This document shows, piece after piece, positions 13,801-21,609 of a DNA stretch of 24,244 nt. The stretch is from CAYPQL01 sp964412905. GTDB taxonomy: Bacteria > Patescibacteriota > Minisyncoccia > JAHIHE01 > JAGLIN01. The position numbers were made by a program, and so were the translations under genes. The stretch is from positions 1 through 24,244 of the forward strand of contig CAYPQL010000017.1 of assembly GCA_964412905.1 (NCBI GenBank), written 5' to 3'. Position 1 is the stretch's first letter, and every line of letters starts with the position of its first letter. Under the pieces are notes generated by a model, which did no database searches, was not told the DNA's origin, and worked only from the letters and a program-made list of their open reading frames with translations.

Positions 13801-14538
13801 TCAAATTATTAATCCCCCGTCCACGCAGAGCACGGCTCCGTTTACAAAGCTTGCCTCATTCGAAGCAAGATACAGATACGCGTTCGCGATATCTTTTGGT
13901 TCACCAAGCCTGCGCAACGGAGTTTTTTCTTTCATCGCCTCAAGAATCTTTTTAGGGACATTTGCCGTCATTGGAGTCGCAATAAATCCCGGCACGACTG
14001 CATTGACCCGTATCCCTTTTTTTCCGAGTTCCTTTGCCAGAGTTTTTGTCATGCCGATCAGACCGGCTTTGGTCGTGGCATAATTAACCTGCCCGGCATT
14101 GCCATTGAGTCCTACAATGGACGATGTATTGATGATCACGCCATTTCCCTGTTTCATCATGACTTCAACAACAGCCTGGGCGCAGTTAAAAACTCCTTTG
14201 AGATTAACATCAATAACCTTATCCCATTGTTCCTCTGTCATTTTTGACAGGAAGGCATCTTGAACAATGCCTGCATTATTTATCAAAATGTCAATTTTAC
14301 CATATTTTTCAAGGGTTATCTTAACCATCTGTTTTGCTTGTTCTCTGTCGGTTACATCCAGTTTAAAGAAAACACAAGAAACACCAACGGGCATTTGCTC
14401 AATAGTCTCCTCGCCAGCATTTTCATTAATATCGGCAACAACAACTTTAGCTCCTTCTCTTCCAAACAGGAGCGCAGTCTCTTTACCAATACCGCTTCCT
14501 GCTCCTGTGATAATTACAACTTTATTTTCGAGTCTCAT
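13801..14538 (-). CDS. Short-chain dehydrogenase/reductase (FabG-like)
   Basis: A 245-aa classical SDR from the ATG at 14538, chosen because the family begins near MRLENKVVIITGAGSGIG and because AAAGGAG lies upstream; a longer frame to 14697 would add an unrelated leader. Motifs are TGxxxGxG (11-18), NNAG (87-90), Asn112, Ser140, Tyr153 and Lys157, a complete catalytic tetrad. It ends with FVNGAVLCVDGG, the usual SDR tail. It would reduce a ketone or oxidise an alcohol with NAD(P); 3-oxoacyl-ACP reductase is the nearest guess. Unlike its neighbours it has a Shine-Dalgarno sequence, its own promoter and two perfect leader hairpins, and many Patescibacteria lack fatty-acid synthesis, so transfer from another bacterium is plausible. 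Confidence 0.93.
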   Translation of the reverse strand: MRLENKVVIITGAGSGIGKETALLFGREGAKVVVADINENAGEETIEQMPVGVSCVFFKLDVTDREQAKQMVKITLEKYGKIDILINNAGIVQDAFLSKMTEEQWDKVIDVNLKGVFNCAQAVVEVMMKQGNGVIINTSSIVGLNGNAGQVNYATTKAGLIGMTKTLAKELGKKGIRVNAVVPGFIATPMTANVPKKILEAMKEKTPLRRLGEPKDIANAYLYLASNEASFVNGAVLCVDGGLII

Positions 14539-14560
14539 TTCCTGTTCATCTCCTTTAAGA

Positions 14561-14611
14561 CTGGTAAAGTTATTTACCAGCCATAGAAGTTCGCTTATAT
14601 TAAGCGAACTT
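14561..14611 (-). promoter_or_regulatory. Two perfect inverted repeats in the SDR leader
   Basis: CTGGTAAA GTTA TTTACCAG (14561-14580) and AAGTTCGCTTA TAT TAAGCGAACTT (14587-14611) lie between the promoter and the Shine-Dalgarno sequence. The second, with GTTCG/CGAAC arms, looks like a dimer operator; RNA hairpins are the alternative. No matching regulator gene is in the window. Confidence 0.6.
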
Positions 14612-14669
14612 TTGCGGCCGGTAAAATTATTTGTTTTATAAAAAGAACATTTTAATCCTCTCCGCCCCC

Positions 14670-14697
14670 ACCCTAGCACATAAATAAAATCTGTCAA
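14670..14697 (-). promoter_or_regulatory. Promoter of the SDR gene
   Basis: Minus-strand TTGACA (14697-14692), 16 bases, then TAGGGT (14675-14670) preceded by TGTGC. The -10 hexamer is weak, but the TTGACA/TGTGCTA layout matches the promoters at 8637 and 23632. Confidence 0.5.
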
Positions 14698-14794
14698 TGT
14701 GAAGACCCTAAAAACTCCGAAATTTTTTTCACTTTTTCTTTTGTCAGCTCAGCGGATTTGGATTCCAAATTCAGACGAATCACCGAAACGGTTT

Positions 14795-14959
14795 TCACAT
14801 TCTCTGTTTAATATATTCCTTAAAACCTAGAACTCTGTCCGAACCATTTTTATCAATTAAAAACGGACTGACATCTCTAGCCAAATCATTCAAATTGTTT
14901 TTATCTGCCGTTTCAAGCAATTTATTTTTAATCGCGTCTTTTCCTTTAATGTATTTCAT
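14795..14959 (-). pseudogene. Possible C-terminal fragment of an AbiEii-type nucleotidyltransferase toxin
   Basis: An open frame of 54 codons, MKYIKGKDAIKNKLLETADK... with LARDVSPFLIDKNGSDRVL and a final FKEYIKQRM. The DVxPFL block followed by a basic helix resembles the extreme C-terminus of AbiEii/AbiGii nucleotidyltransferase toxins (DUF1814). The catalytic N-terminal part is absent, so if the match is right this is a remnant. A second short frame starting GTG at 14800 overlaps its stop and reads VKTVSVIRLNLESKSAELTK before ending near 14697. The spacer on both sides (14698-14794, 14960-15082) shows no other gene. Confidence is low because the piece is short. Confidence 0.4.
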
Positions 14960-15082
14960 TTTCTTATCGCTTTTAATAATATTATGAAATGACTATACCG
15001 TAAAATATCAAGAAAGTCAAAAAAATTAATCTGATTTTTTCCGCCACGCTTTTCACTTTGATTATCTAAAGAATCAAAAGCG

Positions 15083-15880
15083 CTAATCGTTTATTATTTT
15101 CTTTATTTCCGATAAAAGTGGCTCTTGAGCAACAATCAGTATTTTTTTGTCAAAATTATTTTTTATCCATTCTGTTTTATAGCCTGCTTCTCGCATAATA
15201 ATAATTCTCGCGGCTAAATCTTGCGGTTTAGAATCGCCACTTAAATCAACATACGCGTCAATAGCGCCAGTGACTAAATAAACTGCCAAAGCTCCTGAAA
15301 TTATTCTGATCCGATAACATTTTTCCGTTATCGCGCTTAATTTATCCAGAAGCCATTTTTTTTCTTTTTCCTCCTTGCCGACAATCGCGCCAAGGTCAAT
15401 ATTGATCATTGCTTTATCAAGCGAAAATGGCGCTTTTAATGAAAGTAATTTATCATTTAAATAAGCGCCATTGCCTTTTGAGGCGGAAAAAAGTTGCCTA
15501 GAAACCGGATTATAAACTAAACCTAAAACAACTTCGTTTTTATACATCAAAGCAATATGCGTAAAGAAAAATGGCGCTTGAGCGATATAAAATTTTGTCC
15601 CGTCTATGGAATCAATCAGCAATTGATAGGGAGATGAAATATTGCTCCTCTCGCCCTCTTCTCCCCAAAATCCATGCTCCGGCCACTTGCCGATGATTTT
15701 CTCTTTTAGAAAATTTTCTATTTCAACATCGGCTTTCGTCGCGATATCGCGACTGTCTTTCTGTTTTGATATTTCTATCTTATTCCAGCTTTCCAAAGCC
15801 ATCTTCCCGGCCTGTTTTATTACCGGAGTAAGAAAATCCATAGCTTCGCTTAAAAATTCTTTTGTCGGCTGCTCGGACAT
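15083..15880 (-). CDS. Inositol monophosphatase-family phosphatase
   Basis: A 265-aa metal-dependent phosphatase of the IMPase/CysQ/FBPase fold, normal length. Visible motifs are the first metal site GEE (residues 73-75, in FWGEEGE), the second IDSIDGT (89-95, where many members have DPIDGT), and a C-terminal DLSGDSKPQDLAAR in place of the common WDxAA motif; the key aspartate is kept while tryptophan becomes glutamine. Substrate could be inositol phosphate, a sugar bisphosphate or 3'-phosphoadenosine phosphate; this cannot be decided from sequence. It lies 45 bases downstream of the phosphomannomutase gene on the same strand, which favours a sugar-phosphate role and probable cotranscription. 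Confidence 0.92.
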   Translation of the reverse strand: MSEQPTKEFLSEAMDFLTPVIKQAGKMALESWNKIEISKQKDSRDIATKADVEIENFLKEKIIGKWPEHGFWGEEGERSNISSPYQLLIDSIDGTKFYIAQAPFFFTHIALMYKNEVVLGLVYNPVSRQLFSASKGNGAYLNDKLLSLKAPFSLDKAMINIDLGAIVGKEEKEKKWLLDKLSAITEKCYRIRIISGALAVYLVTGAIDAYVDLSGDSKPQDLAARIIIMREAGYKTEWIKNNFDKKILIVAQEPLLSEIKKIIND

Positions 15881-15925
15881 AATAATAAATTTTAAGAAAT
15901 TATTTTAATAATTAAATTATGATTT

Positions 15926-17359
15926 TTAATCCAACGATTCCAAATTAACGCATAAATCATCTTCCCAGATCATATCCGGATAACTTTTTAAAAGATTTTT
16001 TACATACTTCTTCCTCTCGTCGTATTTCGCCTGATCTTTCGCTTCAAACTTTACGGTGATATACGGACCATTTTGGGAATACCGGAATATCATCATTCCG
16101 TCCGAAAAATCAGCGCGAGTTCCGTCGTCATCCGGTATAATTGTAGAATCCGTAATCTCAGCATCTGGAAAATCCTTTTTAAATACAACTGATAGTTCTT
16201 TTATAACTTGCGCCTTTTTATCATCAGGACATCCAATCTTGATTTCCGGCGAAGAAACAAATTTAGGAAAACTCTCATAAAGCCGGCTCAATGTCTGATT
16301 TTTTTCTCCTAAATATTCCATAATTCTAAGCGCTGCATAAGTACCATCGTCATGCCCATAAGCATTGTCGGCAAAGAAAAAATGCCCTGATAATTCTCCG
16401 CCAAAAGCCGCATTTTCTTCGGCAATTTTTGATTTTATAAAAGAATGTCCGGTTTTCCACATGACGGGGATACCGCCATTTTGCGCTACAACTTCTCGTA
16501 CAATTTGTGAACAAAGCGTATTATAGACAATCTTAGAACCGGGAAATCGTTCCAATATTTCTTTGGCAAAAATCGCCACCAAAACATCATTCCAAAGAAT
16601 ATCCCCTTTTTGATCCACCAAACCTATTCTATCTCCATCACCATCAAACATCAATCCCAAATCCGCCTTATTTTCCAACACTGCTTTCGCCAGCCTATCA
16701 GCGACTTTTTTAGCGGTAGGATCCGGAGTTCCAACAGGAAAACTTCCATCAACTTTTGTATTTTTGCCAATAACTTCGCATCCGGCCATTCTTAATATTT
16801 CCGGAATATACATACCGGTTGTTCCGCACCCGGAATCAACAACTACTTTGAATTTTTTCTTTAAAACAATTCTTTTCAAAACATCATTTTGATAATCTTC
16901 AGTTACATTTTTTTCTTCATAACCGCCTTCCTCGCTGGATTTAAAATAATTTTCTTCATCAATTATTTTTTTTATCTCTTGCACTTCTTCCGGACCGGTT
17001 GTTTGAGAGTATCCAATCGCTATTTTCATTCCATTATAATTTGCCGGGTTATGAGAAGCGGTAATCATTACACCTCCGTTTGTCTGAAAGCGATATTGCG
17101 CAAAATACATCATTTGGGTCATTACTACCCCCAAATCAATAACACTGACACCTATAGAGCGCAGTCCCTTTATCATAGCAACTTTGTAGGCCGGACCGCT
17201 TAATCGGCAATCATAACCCACCACCGCTTGGCGAATTTTTTTTCTTCTTAAAAAAGTTCCGTAGCCTTTGCCGATCGCTTCCACTTTCGCCGGATCTAAA
17301 TCTATATCCACTATCCCGCGAATGTCATAATTCCTAAAAACATTTGGGTTTATTTTCAT
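15926..17359 (-). CDS. Phosphomannomutase/phosphoglucomutase
   Basis: A 477-aa alpha-D-phosphohexomutase that interconverts sugar 1- and 6-phosphates for nucleotide-sugar synthesis. It has all four family blocks: the phosphoserine loop TASHNPANYNG (Ser102), the magnesium loop DGDGDR (239-244), the sugar-binding loop GELSGH (321-326), and the phosphate-binding RYSQNGPYITVKFEA near the C-terminus. The N-terminus NVFRNYDIRGIVDIDL is also typical of AlgC/ManB-type enzymes. It sits between the GlmU-like nucleotidyltransferase (upstream) and the inositol-phosphatase-like gene (downstream), giving a mutase plus nucleotidyltransferase pair for making NDP-hexose. Mannose and glucose substrates cannot be told apart here. 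Confidence 0.95.
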   Translation of the reverse strand: MKINPNVFRNYDIRGIVDIDLDPAKVEAIGKGYGTFLRRKKIRQAVVGYDCRLSGPAYKVAMIKGLRSIGVSVIDLGVVMTQMMYFAQYRFQTNGGVMITASHNPANYNGMKIAIGYSQTTGPEEVQEIKKIIDEENYFKSSEEGGYEEKNVTEDYQNDVLKRIVLKKKFKVVVDSGCGTTGMYIPEILRMAGCEVIGKNTKVDGSFPVGTPDPTAKKVADRLAKAVLENKADLGLMFDGDGDRIGLVDQKGDILWNDVLVAIFAKEILERFPGSKIVYNTLCSQIVREVVAQNGGIPVMWKTGHSFIKSKIAEENAAFGGELSGHFFFADNAYGHDDGTYAALRIMEYLGEKNQTLSRLYESFPKFVSSPEIKIGCPDDKKAQVIKELSVVFKKDFPDAEITDSTIIPDDDGTRADFSDGMMIFRYSQNGPYITVKFEAKDQAKYDERKKYVKNLLKSYPDMIWEDDLCVNLESLD

Positions 17360-17459
17360 GGGTTTTTTTATTTAATTATTTTATTATATTTATCATTTAA
17401 AAATTATTTTTTTCTAAATCTCTCTTCACCGTTTCCCCCGGCAAAGTCTAGGATTATTT

Positions 17460-18734
17460 TCATTGTTTATTCTTGTTTTTTTTAACCACATTTTTAAACT
17501 CAGTATAACAAACCATATTTGAATCTATATTTTCTTTGACAATAGATCCCGGACCGATTATGCAATTTGAGCCGATTAATATTCCGGGCATCGCGCTTAC
17601 ATTAACCCCGAAAAACGAATTTTCTCCCATTATTATTCCGAGAGACTTTTCCCCCGTGTTTATTTTTTCACCCTTGACCACCGCCTTAATCTCGCCTCTG
17701 TCAATCCTAATGTTCGCAGAAACTACGCCTGCGCCAAGCTTAGACTCTTTTCCGATGGCAGAATCTCCAATAAAACCGGAATGCATATTAACTCCGCGCT
17801 GCAAATTGCTTCTCGTCACCTCGGCATTCGCGCCGACAAGGACATTATCTTCCAAATTCGTATAATCTCGAACTATTGAATTATTTCCTATTATAGTATT
17901 TTTCCCTATATAGCAAGGACCGCTTATAACCGCATTTTCATAGATTTTTACTCCTTCTTTTATTATTACTTTTCCTTTTATTGCCGCTCTTGGAGAAATA
18001 TCGGATTTTTTTGAAATCTCGGATTTTTTAATTTTATCAGCCAGCATAATCTTTGAAAATTTTAAAATATCCCAAGAATATTTTATGGAAGGAATATTCA
18101 TATCCGTCATAACAACCTTTACTTCTTTTTCTTTCGCGTAAAGATTAATCGCGTCTTCAAAAGAATACATATGTCCCTTAACTTTTTTGTGATAAGAAAA
18201 AAAATCCTTGGGCAAATAATACATTCCGACAACCATTAAATCCGACGGCTCCTTTCCTTTCGGGGGTTTTTCTATAATATTTATTACTTTATCTTTTTTT
18301 ATATTTAAAATTCCAAAAATCCACGGGGTATCTGTTTTTTTGCCAATCAACACCATATTTGATTTTGTTTCTTTCTGCTTTTTTAGAAGAAGAGGGATTA
18401 TTTTTTTTGCGTCAAAATTATCGGCATTCATCACAAAAAAATTGTTTTTTATGCGCTTTTCAGCCAGCATAACGGCTCCTCCCATGCCTTCCGCTTTTTT
18501 TTGAATCTCATATTTTATCTTCACGCCGAACCTAGAACCATTTCCAAGCTCATTCTCGACATCTTTTCTTGGCGACTGGATTATTGTTATATCCTTAACT
18601 CCCGCGTCTTTCAGGCTTTCCACAGTCCATTGAATTATTGGCTTTCCCATAATTCTAAACAAAGACTTGTGTTTTTCTTCTGACAATGGCCAGAACCTTG
18701 AAGAAGCTCCCGCCGCTAAAATTACTGCTTGCAT
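17460..18734 (-). CDS. Sugar nucleotidyltransferase with left-handed beta-helix (GlmU-like)
   Basis: A 424-aa bidomain protein. Residues 1 to about 235 form a nucleotidyltransferase: MQAVILAAGASSRFWPLSEE keeps the AAGxxxR loop, then HKSLFRIMGKPIIQWTVESL, and FFVMNADNFD as the metal site. From about residue 245 come hexapeptide repeats with an isoleucine/valine every sixth position (for example AVISGPCYIGKNTIIGNNSIV), which form a left-handed beta-helix, as in GlmU and bifunctional NDP-sugar pyrophosphorylases. The acetyltransferase residues of true GlmU are not evident, so the helix may be structural or a second activity. It is 100 bases upstream of the phosphomannomutase gene. A four-copy TGAATTA repeat lies just before its start. 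Confidence 0.9.
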   Translation of the reverse strand: MQAVILAAGASSRFWPLSEEKHKSLFRIMGKPIIQWTVESLKDAGVKDITIIQSPRKDVENELGNGSRFGVKIKYEIQKKAEGMGGAVMLAEKRIKNNFFVMNADNFDAKKIIPLLLKKQKETKSNMVLIGKKTDTPWIFGILNIKKDKVINIIEKPPKGKEPSDLMVVGMYYLPKDFFSYHKKVKGHMYSFEDAINLYAKEKEVKVVMTDMNIPSIKYSWDILKFSKIMLADKIKKSEISKKSDISPRAAIKGKVIIKEGVKIYENAVISGPCYIGKNTIIGNNSIVRDYTNLEDNVLVGANAEVTRSNLQRGVNMHSGFIGDSAIGKESKLGAGVVSANIRIDRGEIKAVVKGEKINTGEKSLGIIMGENSFFGVNVSAMPGILIGSNCIIGPGSIVKENIDSNMVCYTEFKNVVKKNKNKQ

Positions 18735-18741
18735 ATATATA

Positions 18742-18769
18742 TGAATTATGAATTATGAACAATGAATTC
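18742..18769. repeat. Four-unit heptamer repeat (TGAATTA type)
   Basis: TGAATTA, TGAATTA, TGAACAA, TGAATTC head to tail, ending eight bases upstream of the GlmU-like start. It has the same period as the arrays at 11514 and 22592. Confidence 0.75.
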
Positions 18770-18831
18770 GCTGGCTCCATTGTGGCATCAGCCCTGTGGA
18801 GCCTTAATGCGAAATGTTATTTTTTCTACTT

Positions 18832-19926
18832 TTAGTTTTTCACTTTTAGTTTTTCGTTTTTTACAATCACTTCCTGCGTCGGATATGGAATTTGTATCTG
18901 TTCTTTTTTAAATCTCTTATAAATTTCCTCATTCATCGCTGTTTTCACTTTATAGCTTTTATGGGGATTGTCAACCCACATTATAACCAAAAATTTCAAT
19001 CCATAATCCCCAAGCTCATTGAGATAAACGGAAGGCGCCGGATTTTTTTCAACTTCTTCTATGCTATTCGCGATATCAAGGAGAACTTTTTTCACTTTAT
19101 CAATATCAGACCCGTAAGCGGCGGTTATTTCCACTTTCTGCTTAATTTTCGCTTCCGGCTGATTATAATTGATAATCTTGGAACTGGCAATTTTGCTGTT
19201 CGGGATTATGATTACCGTTTCGTCAAAAGTTTTTATCCTTGTTGACCTTATGCCGATTTCAAGAACATCTCCGATTTCTCCGCTTTCCAACTGAATGCGA
19301 TCTCCAACTCTGAAGGGCTTGTCAAAATATATGGAAATACCTCCAAATAGATGAGAGATGGTGTCCTGCGCCGCAAAAGCAATTACAAATCCGGCAATTC
19401 CAGCCGATGCCAAAAGCGGGGTTATGTCGATATTCCACATTTTAAGCAAAAACATTATGCCCGCAAAAAATATAATTATGTTGCTTAATTTTTGAAACAA
19501 AGGCATAAGCTCATCATCCAAAGTTGATTTTGTCTTTTCCGCAAATTTTACTCCGAGCTCGGAAATAAACAAGCTTGCCAGATTTGAAATTGAATAAGCC
19601 CATAAAATTATCATTATGGACTTGATTATTCTCCATATATCATCGGAGTATTGCGAGAAAATATTGATATATGTCAAAGATTGATAAACCCCCAAAAACA
19701 CTACGGTATAAAATATCGGCGCGTTCAAAATCTTCATCATATCATCGTCAAAATTCGTTTTTGTTTTTGAAGCCAGAACTTTGAAAACTTTGTTGAAAAT
19801 GAAATTTGTAATTTGGGCGAGAACGAAAAAGACAATTAAGATAGTAACGGCAACGATATAGGACGCCGCGGTTATCCCCGCATAACTTCCCACCGCTTGA
19901 TTAAACTCATTTAAAAAATCCAGCAT
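18832..19926 (-). CDS. MscS-family mechanosensitive channel
   Basis: A 364-aa channel that opens under membrane tension and releases solutes during osmotic downshock. Four spans precede the pore helix (about residues 18-43, 66-88, 97-125, 145-165). The pore helix and beta-domain junction read LLASAGIAGFVIAFAAQDTI followed by LFGGISIYFDKPFRVGDRI, the MscS signature. The soluble beta and alpha-beta domains follow to IPYPTQEVIV. The last residues, KNEKLKVKN, are encoded by a 14-base direct repeat (ACTTTTAGTTTTTC at 18828-18841 and 18842-18855) that also contains the stop codon, so the tail looks like repeat sequence captured by the gene. A TGTTATAAT promoter element lies 39 bases upstream. Confidence 0.95.
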   Translation of the reverse strand: MLDFLNEFNQAVGSYAGITAASYIVAVTILIVFFVLAQITNFIFNKVFKVLASKTKTNFDDDMMKILNAPIFYTVVFLGVYQSLTYINIFSQYSDDIWRIIKSIMIILWAYSISNLASLFISELGVKFAEKTKSTLDDELMPLFQKLSNIIIFFAGIMFLLKMWNIDITPLLASAGIAGFVIAFAAQDTISHLFGGISIYFDKPFRVGDRIQLESGEIGDVLEIGIRSTRIKTFDETVIIIPNSKIASSKIINYNQPEAKIKQKVEITAAYGSDIDKVKKVLLDIANSIEEVEKNPAPSVYLNELGDYGLKFLVIMWVDNPHKSYKVKTAMNEEIYKRFKKEQIQIPYPTQEVIVKNEKLKVKN

Positions 19927-19964
19927 AGCAAATTTATTAATTGATTATACTTCCATCTGAATTC

Positions 19965-19973
19965 ATTATAACA
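19965..19973 (-). promoter_or_regulatory. Extended -10 promoter element of MscS
   Basis: On the minus strand TGTTATAAT is a perfect extended -10 box. The sequence 17 bases upstream (TTTCAA) is a poor -35. A second TATAAT lies at 19949-19944. Confidence 0.45.
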
Positions 19974-19998
19974 GAATTTTTTAATTTTGAAAGAGGGA

Positions 19999-20027
19999 TT
20001 GACACAAAAAACATATTATATTACTCT
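19999..20027 (+). promoter_or_regulatory. Promoter of the 51-aa membrane peptide gene
   Basis: TTGACA (19999-20004), 17 bases, then TACTCT (20022-20027). The -10 is weak, but the -35 is perfect and a strong Shine-Dalgarno sequence with an open frame follows. Confidence 0.5.
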
Positions 20028-20062
20028 TTAATAAAGAAGCAAAAAGGAGGCGAGTTATAATT

Positions 20063-20218
20063 ATGAATATCTTTGAAAAAACGACATTCACAGTGATTGC
20101 AATTTTGTCTTTATCAACTCTAAGCGTTTCAACGCTTGCAATTGAGGCAACAATTGCTACTGCAGGATTTTTTGGAGTAGCATATCTTGTGCTGCGGCAG
20201 AAGAAACAAAAACAATAA
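20063..20218 (+). CDS. Small membrane peptide, 51 aa
   Basis: A short frame, MNIFEKTTFTVIAILSLSTL to ...VLRQKKQKQ, with AAAGGAGGCGAG about ten bases before the ATG, the best ribosome-binding site in the window. It has two weakly separated hydrophobic stretches (about residues 8-27 and 29-44) and a strongly basic tail of RQKKQKQ, giving the look of a one- or two-span membrane peptide with a cytoplasmic positive end. I do not recognise it. It has its own promoter and stands alone between MscS and ychF. A weak hairpin with a T-run (about 20222-20250) may end its transcript. Codons look ordinary for the window and the reading frame is clean, so it is probably real. Confidence 0.65.
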   Translation: MNIFEKTTFTVIAILSLSTLSVSTLAIEATIATAGFFGVAYLVLRQKKQKQ

Positions 20219-20263
20219 AATGGAATGACCAACAAGTTGTTCCGATTTTTTTTGTTTATAAAT

Positions 20264-20302
20264 AAACTTTCAACTTTATGAACTTTATAACTTTTAACTT
20301 AT
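20264..20302. repeat. ACTTT repeats before ychF
   Basis: Five AACTTT-type units (AACTTTC, AACTTTATG, AACTTTATA, ACTTTTA, ACTTATG) lie immediately before a TTGACC -35-like hexamer (20305-20310). The same layout precedes the TetR promoter, and similar repeats precede recR. Confidence 0.65.
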
Positions 20303-20377
20303 GTTTGACCAAAATAAAATTTTAGATTAAGCTGTTTATTAGGAGAGGCTTGATACTAACTACTTAACACTAACACT

Positions 20378-21448
20378 ATGGGATTTTCAGTGGGAATAGT
20401 GGGACTGCCGAATGTCGGGAAGTCAACGCTATTTAAAACTTTAACCAAAAAGGAGGTGGACATTTCCAACTATCCTTTTTGCACGATTGATCCGAATGTC
20501 GGAATTGTCAAAGTGCCAGACGAAAGATTGAAAAAACTTGTCGAATTTTCCAAAAGCAAAAAAGTGGTGCCGACCGCCATTGAGTTTGTAGATATCGCAG
20601 GGTTAGTGAAAGACGCGCATAAAGGAGAAGGATTGGGAAATAAATTTTTGGCTAATATACGGGAGGTTGATATGATCGCGCATATCGTCCGCGGTTTTGA
20701 AGATAGCAACATAACTCATGTGAGCGGCAAAACCGATCCCGCGAGCGACATAGAAACAATAAATTTGGAACTGATTTTGGCGGATTTGGAAACGGTTAAC
20801 AAGAGTTTATCTAAGGTAGAAAGAGAAGCAAGATCGGGAGACAAAAATTCTGTCGCTATGAAAAATATTTTAGAAAAATATAAACAAGCGCTGGAAAACG
20901 AAAAATTCGCCAACGCTGTAATTTTAGACGAAACAGAAAAGAAAGTTTCCACGAGCTTGCAGCTTTTGACGAACAAGCCGATTTTATATGTGATAAATGT
21001 CAATGAAAATCAGAAAATAGACAAAGAAAAAATCCTGCCAAAAATTGAAAGCAAGATTTTTATTCCGATTAAATTTGAACTGGACATTTCAGAGCTTTCT
21101 CCGAAAGAAGCGGAAGAATTCAAGACCGAAACAAAACTGGATGAAAACATTTCCAGCTTAGATAGCTTTATCGCAAAATGCTACGACCTGCTTGGACTGG
21201 TTACTTTTCTCACCACGGGAGAAGATGAAACGAGGGCGTGGACGATCAAAAAAAATTCAACCGCCCCTCAAGCCGGACGGGCGATCCACAGCGACTTTGA
21301 AGAAAAATTTATCAGAGCCAGTGTTATCAATTGGCAAAAATTATTAGATGCCGGCTCATGGCAAAACGCGATTGAAAAAGGCCTGCTGCGGACAGAAGGC
21401 AAAGAATACATCGTTTCCGATGGAGATGTGATTGAGTTTAAGATTTGA
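20378..21448 (+). CDS. ychF: Redox-regulated ATPase/GTPase YchF (OLA1 family)
   Basis: A 356-aa TRAFAC-class P-loop protein that binds the ribosome and hydrolyses ATP, implicated in translation and stress response. G1 is GIVGLPNVGKST (about residues 6-17), followed by NYPFCTIDPNVGIVKVPDERL, the G2 region specific to YchF. G3 is DIAGLVKDAHKGEGLGNKFL, and ILYVINVNEN is the altered G4 (NxxE type) that explains ATP preference. The C-terminal TGS domain has LVTFLTTGEDETRAWTIKKNSTAPQAAG-like sequence and ends with DGDVIEFKI. The gene ends in TGA at the family's normal end. A structured hairpin motif (21481-21520) lies in the sense direction 32 bases after the stop. Confidence 0.97.
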   Translation: MGFSVGIVGLPNVGKSTLFKTLTKKEVDISNYPFCTIDPNVGIVKVPDERLKKLVEFSKSKKVVPTAIEFVDIAGLVKDAHKGEGLGNKFLANIREVDMIAHIVRGFEDSNITHVSGKTDPASDIETINLELILADLETVNKSLSKVEREARSGDKNSVAMKNILEKYKQALENEKFANAVILDETEKKVSTSLQLLTNKPILYVINVNENQKIDKEKILPKIESKIFIPIKFELDISELSPKEAEEFKTETKLDENISSLDSFIAKCYDLLGLVTFLTTGEDETRAWTIKKNSTAPQAGRAIHSDFEEKFIRASVINWQKLLDAGSWQNAIEKGLLRTEGKEYIVSDGDVIEFKI

Positions 21449-21480
21449 TTGAATTAGGTTTATCAACACTTACGCAAAGC

Positions 21481-21520
21481 GCGAATTAGAGTCCTCACGA
21501 AAGTGAGGATGAAGCTTCGC
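21481..21520 (+). ncRNA. GAAA-loop hairpin motif in the ychF 3' region
   Basis: TCCTCAC (21492-21498), GAAA loop, GTGAGGA (21503-21509), flanked by an outer stem GCGAA (21481-21485) with TTCGC (21516-21520). Asymmetric internal positions GAG on the 5' side and TGAA on the 3' side are shared with the minus-strand copy at 21548-21586. No T-run follows, so it is not a classical terminator. Confidence 0.65.
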
Positions 21521-21547
21521 AAGATTAATGAACCTCAAAAGAATTAT

Positions 21548-21586
21548 AATATTTCTTCCTGACTTTCGTCAGGACTCCGTAATATT
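21548..21586 (-). ncRNA. Second copy of the GAAA-loop motif, minus strand
   Basis: Read on the minus strand, TCCTGAC, GAAA, GTCAGGA (21574-21557) with an outer AATATT/AATATT stem. The 25-base core (21577-21553) matches the plus-strand copy at 22 positions, and two of the three differences are a compensating base pair. It lies in the sense direction after the stop of the pseudoprotease gene. Confidence 0.65.
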
Positions 21587-21609
21587 GAAATTCCTCAGCA
21601 TTAAACAGA

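Noticed and set aside
21481..21586. CTGACGA and GAAA strings suggested a hammerhead ribozyme.
   Set aside because: The conserved hammerhead strings are not placed around three helices and no cleavage triplet fits. A simple hairpin with an outer stem explains the bases.
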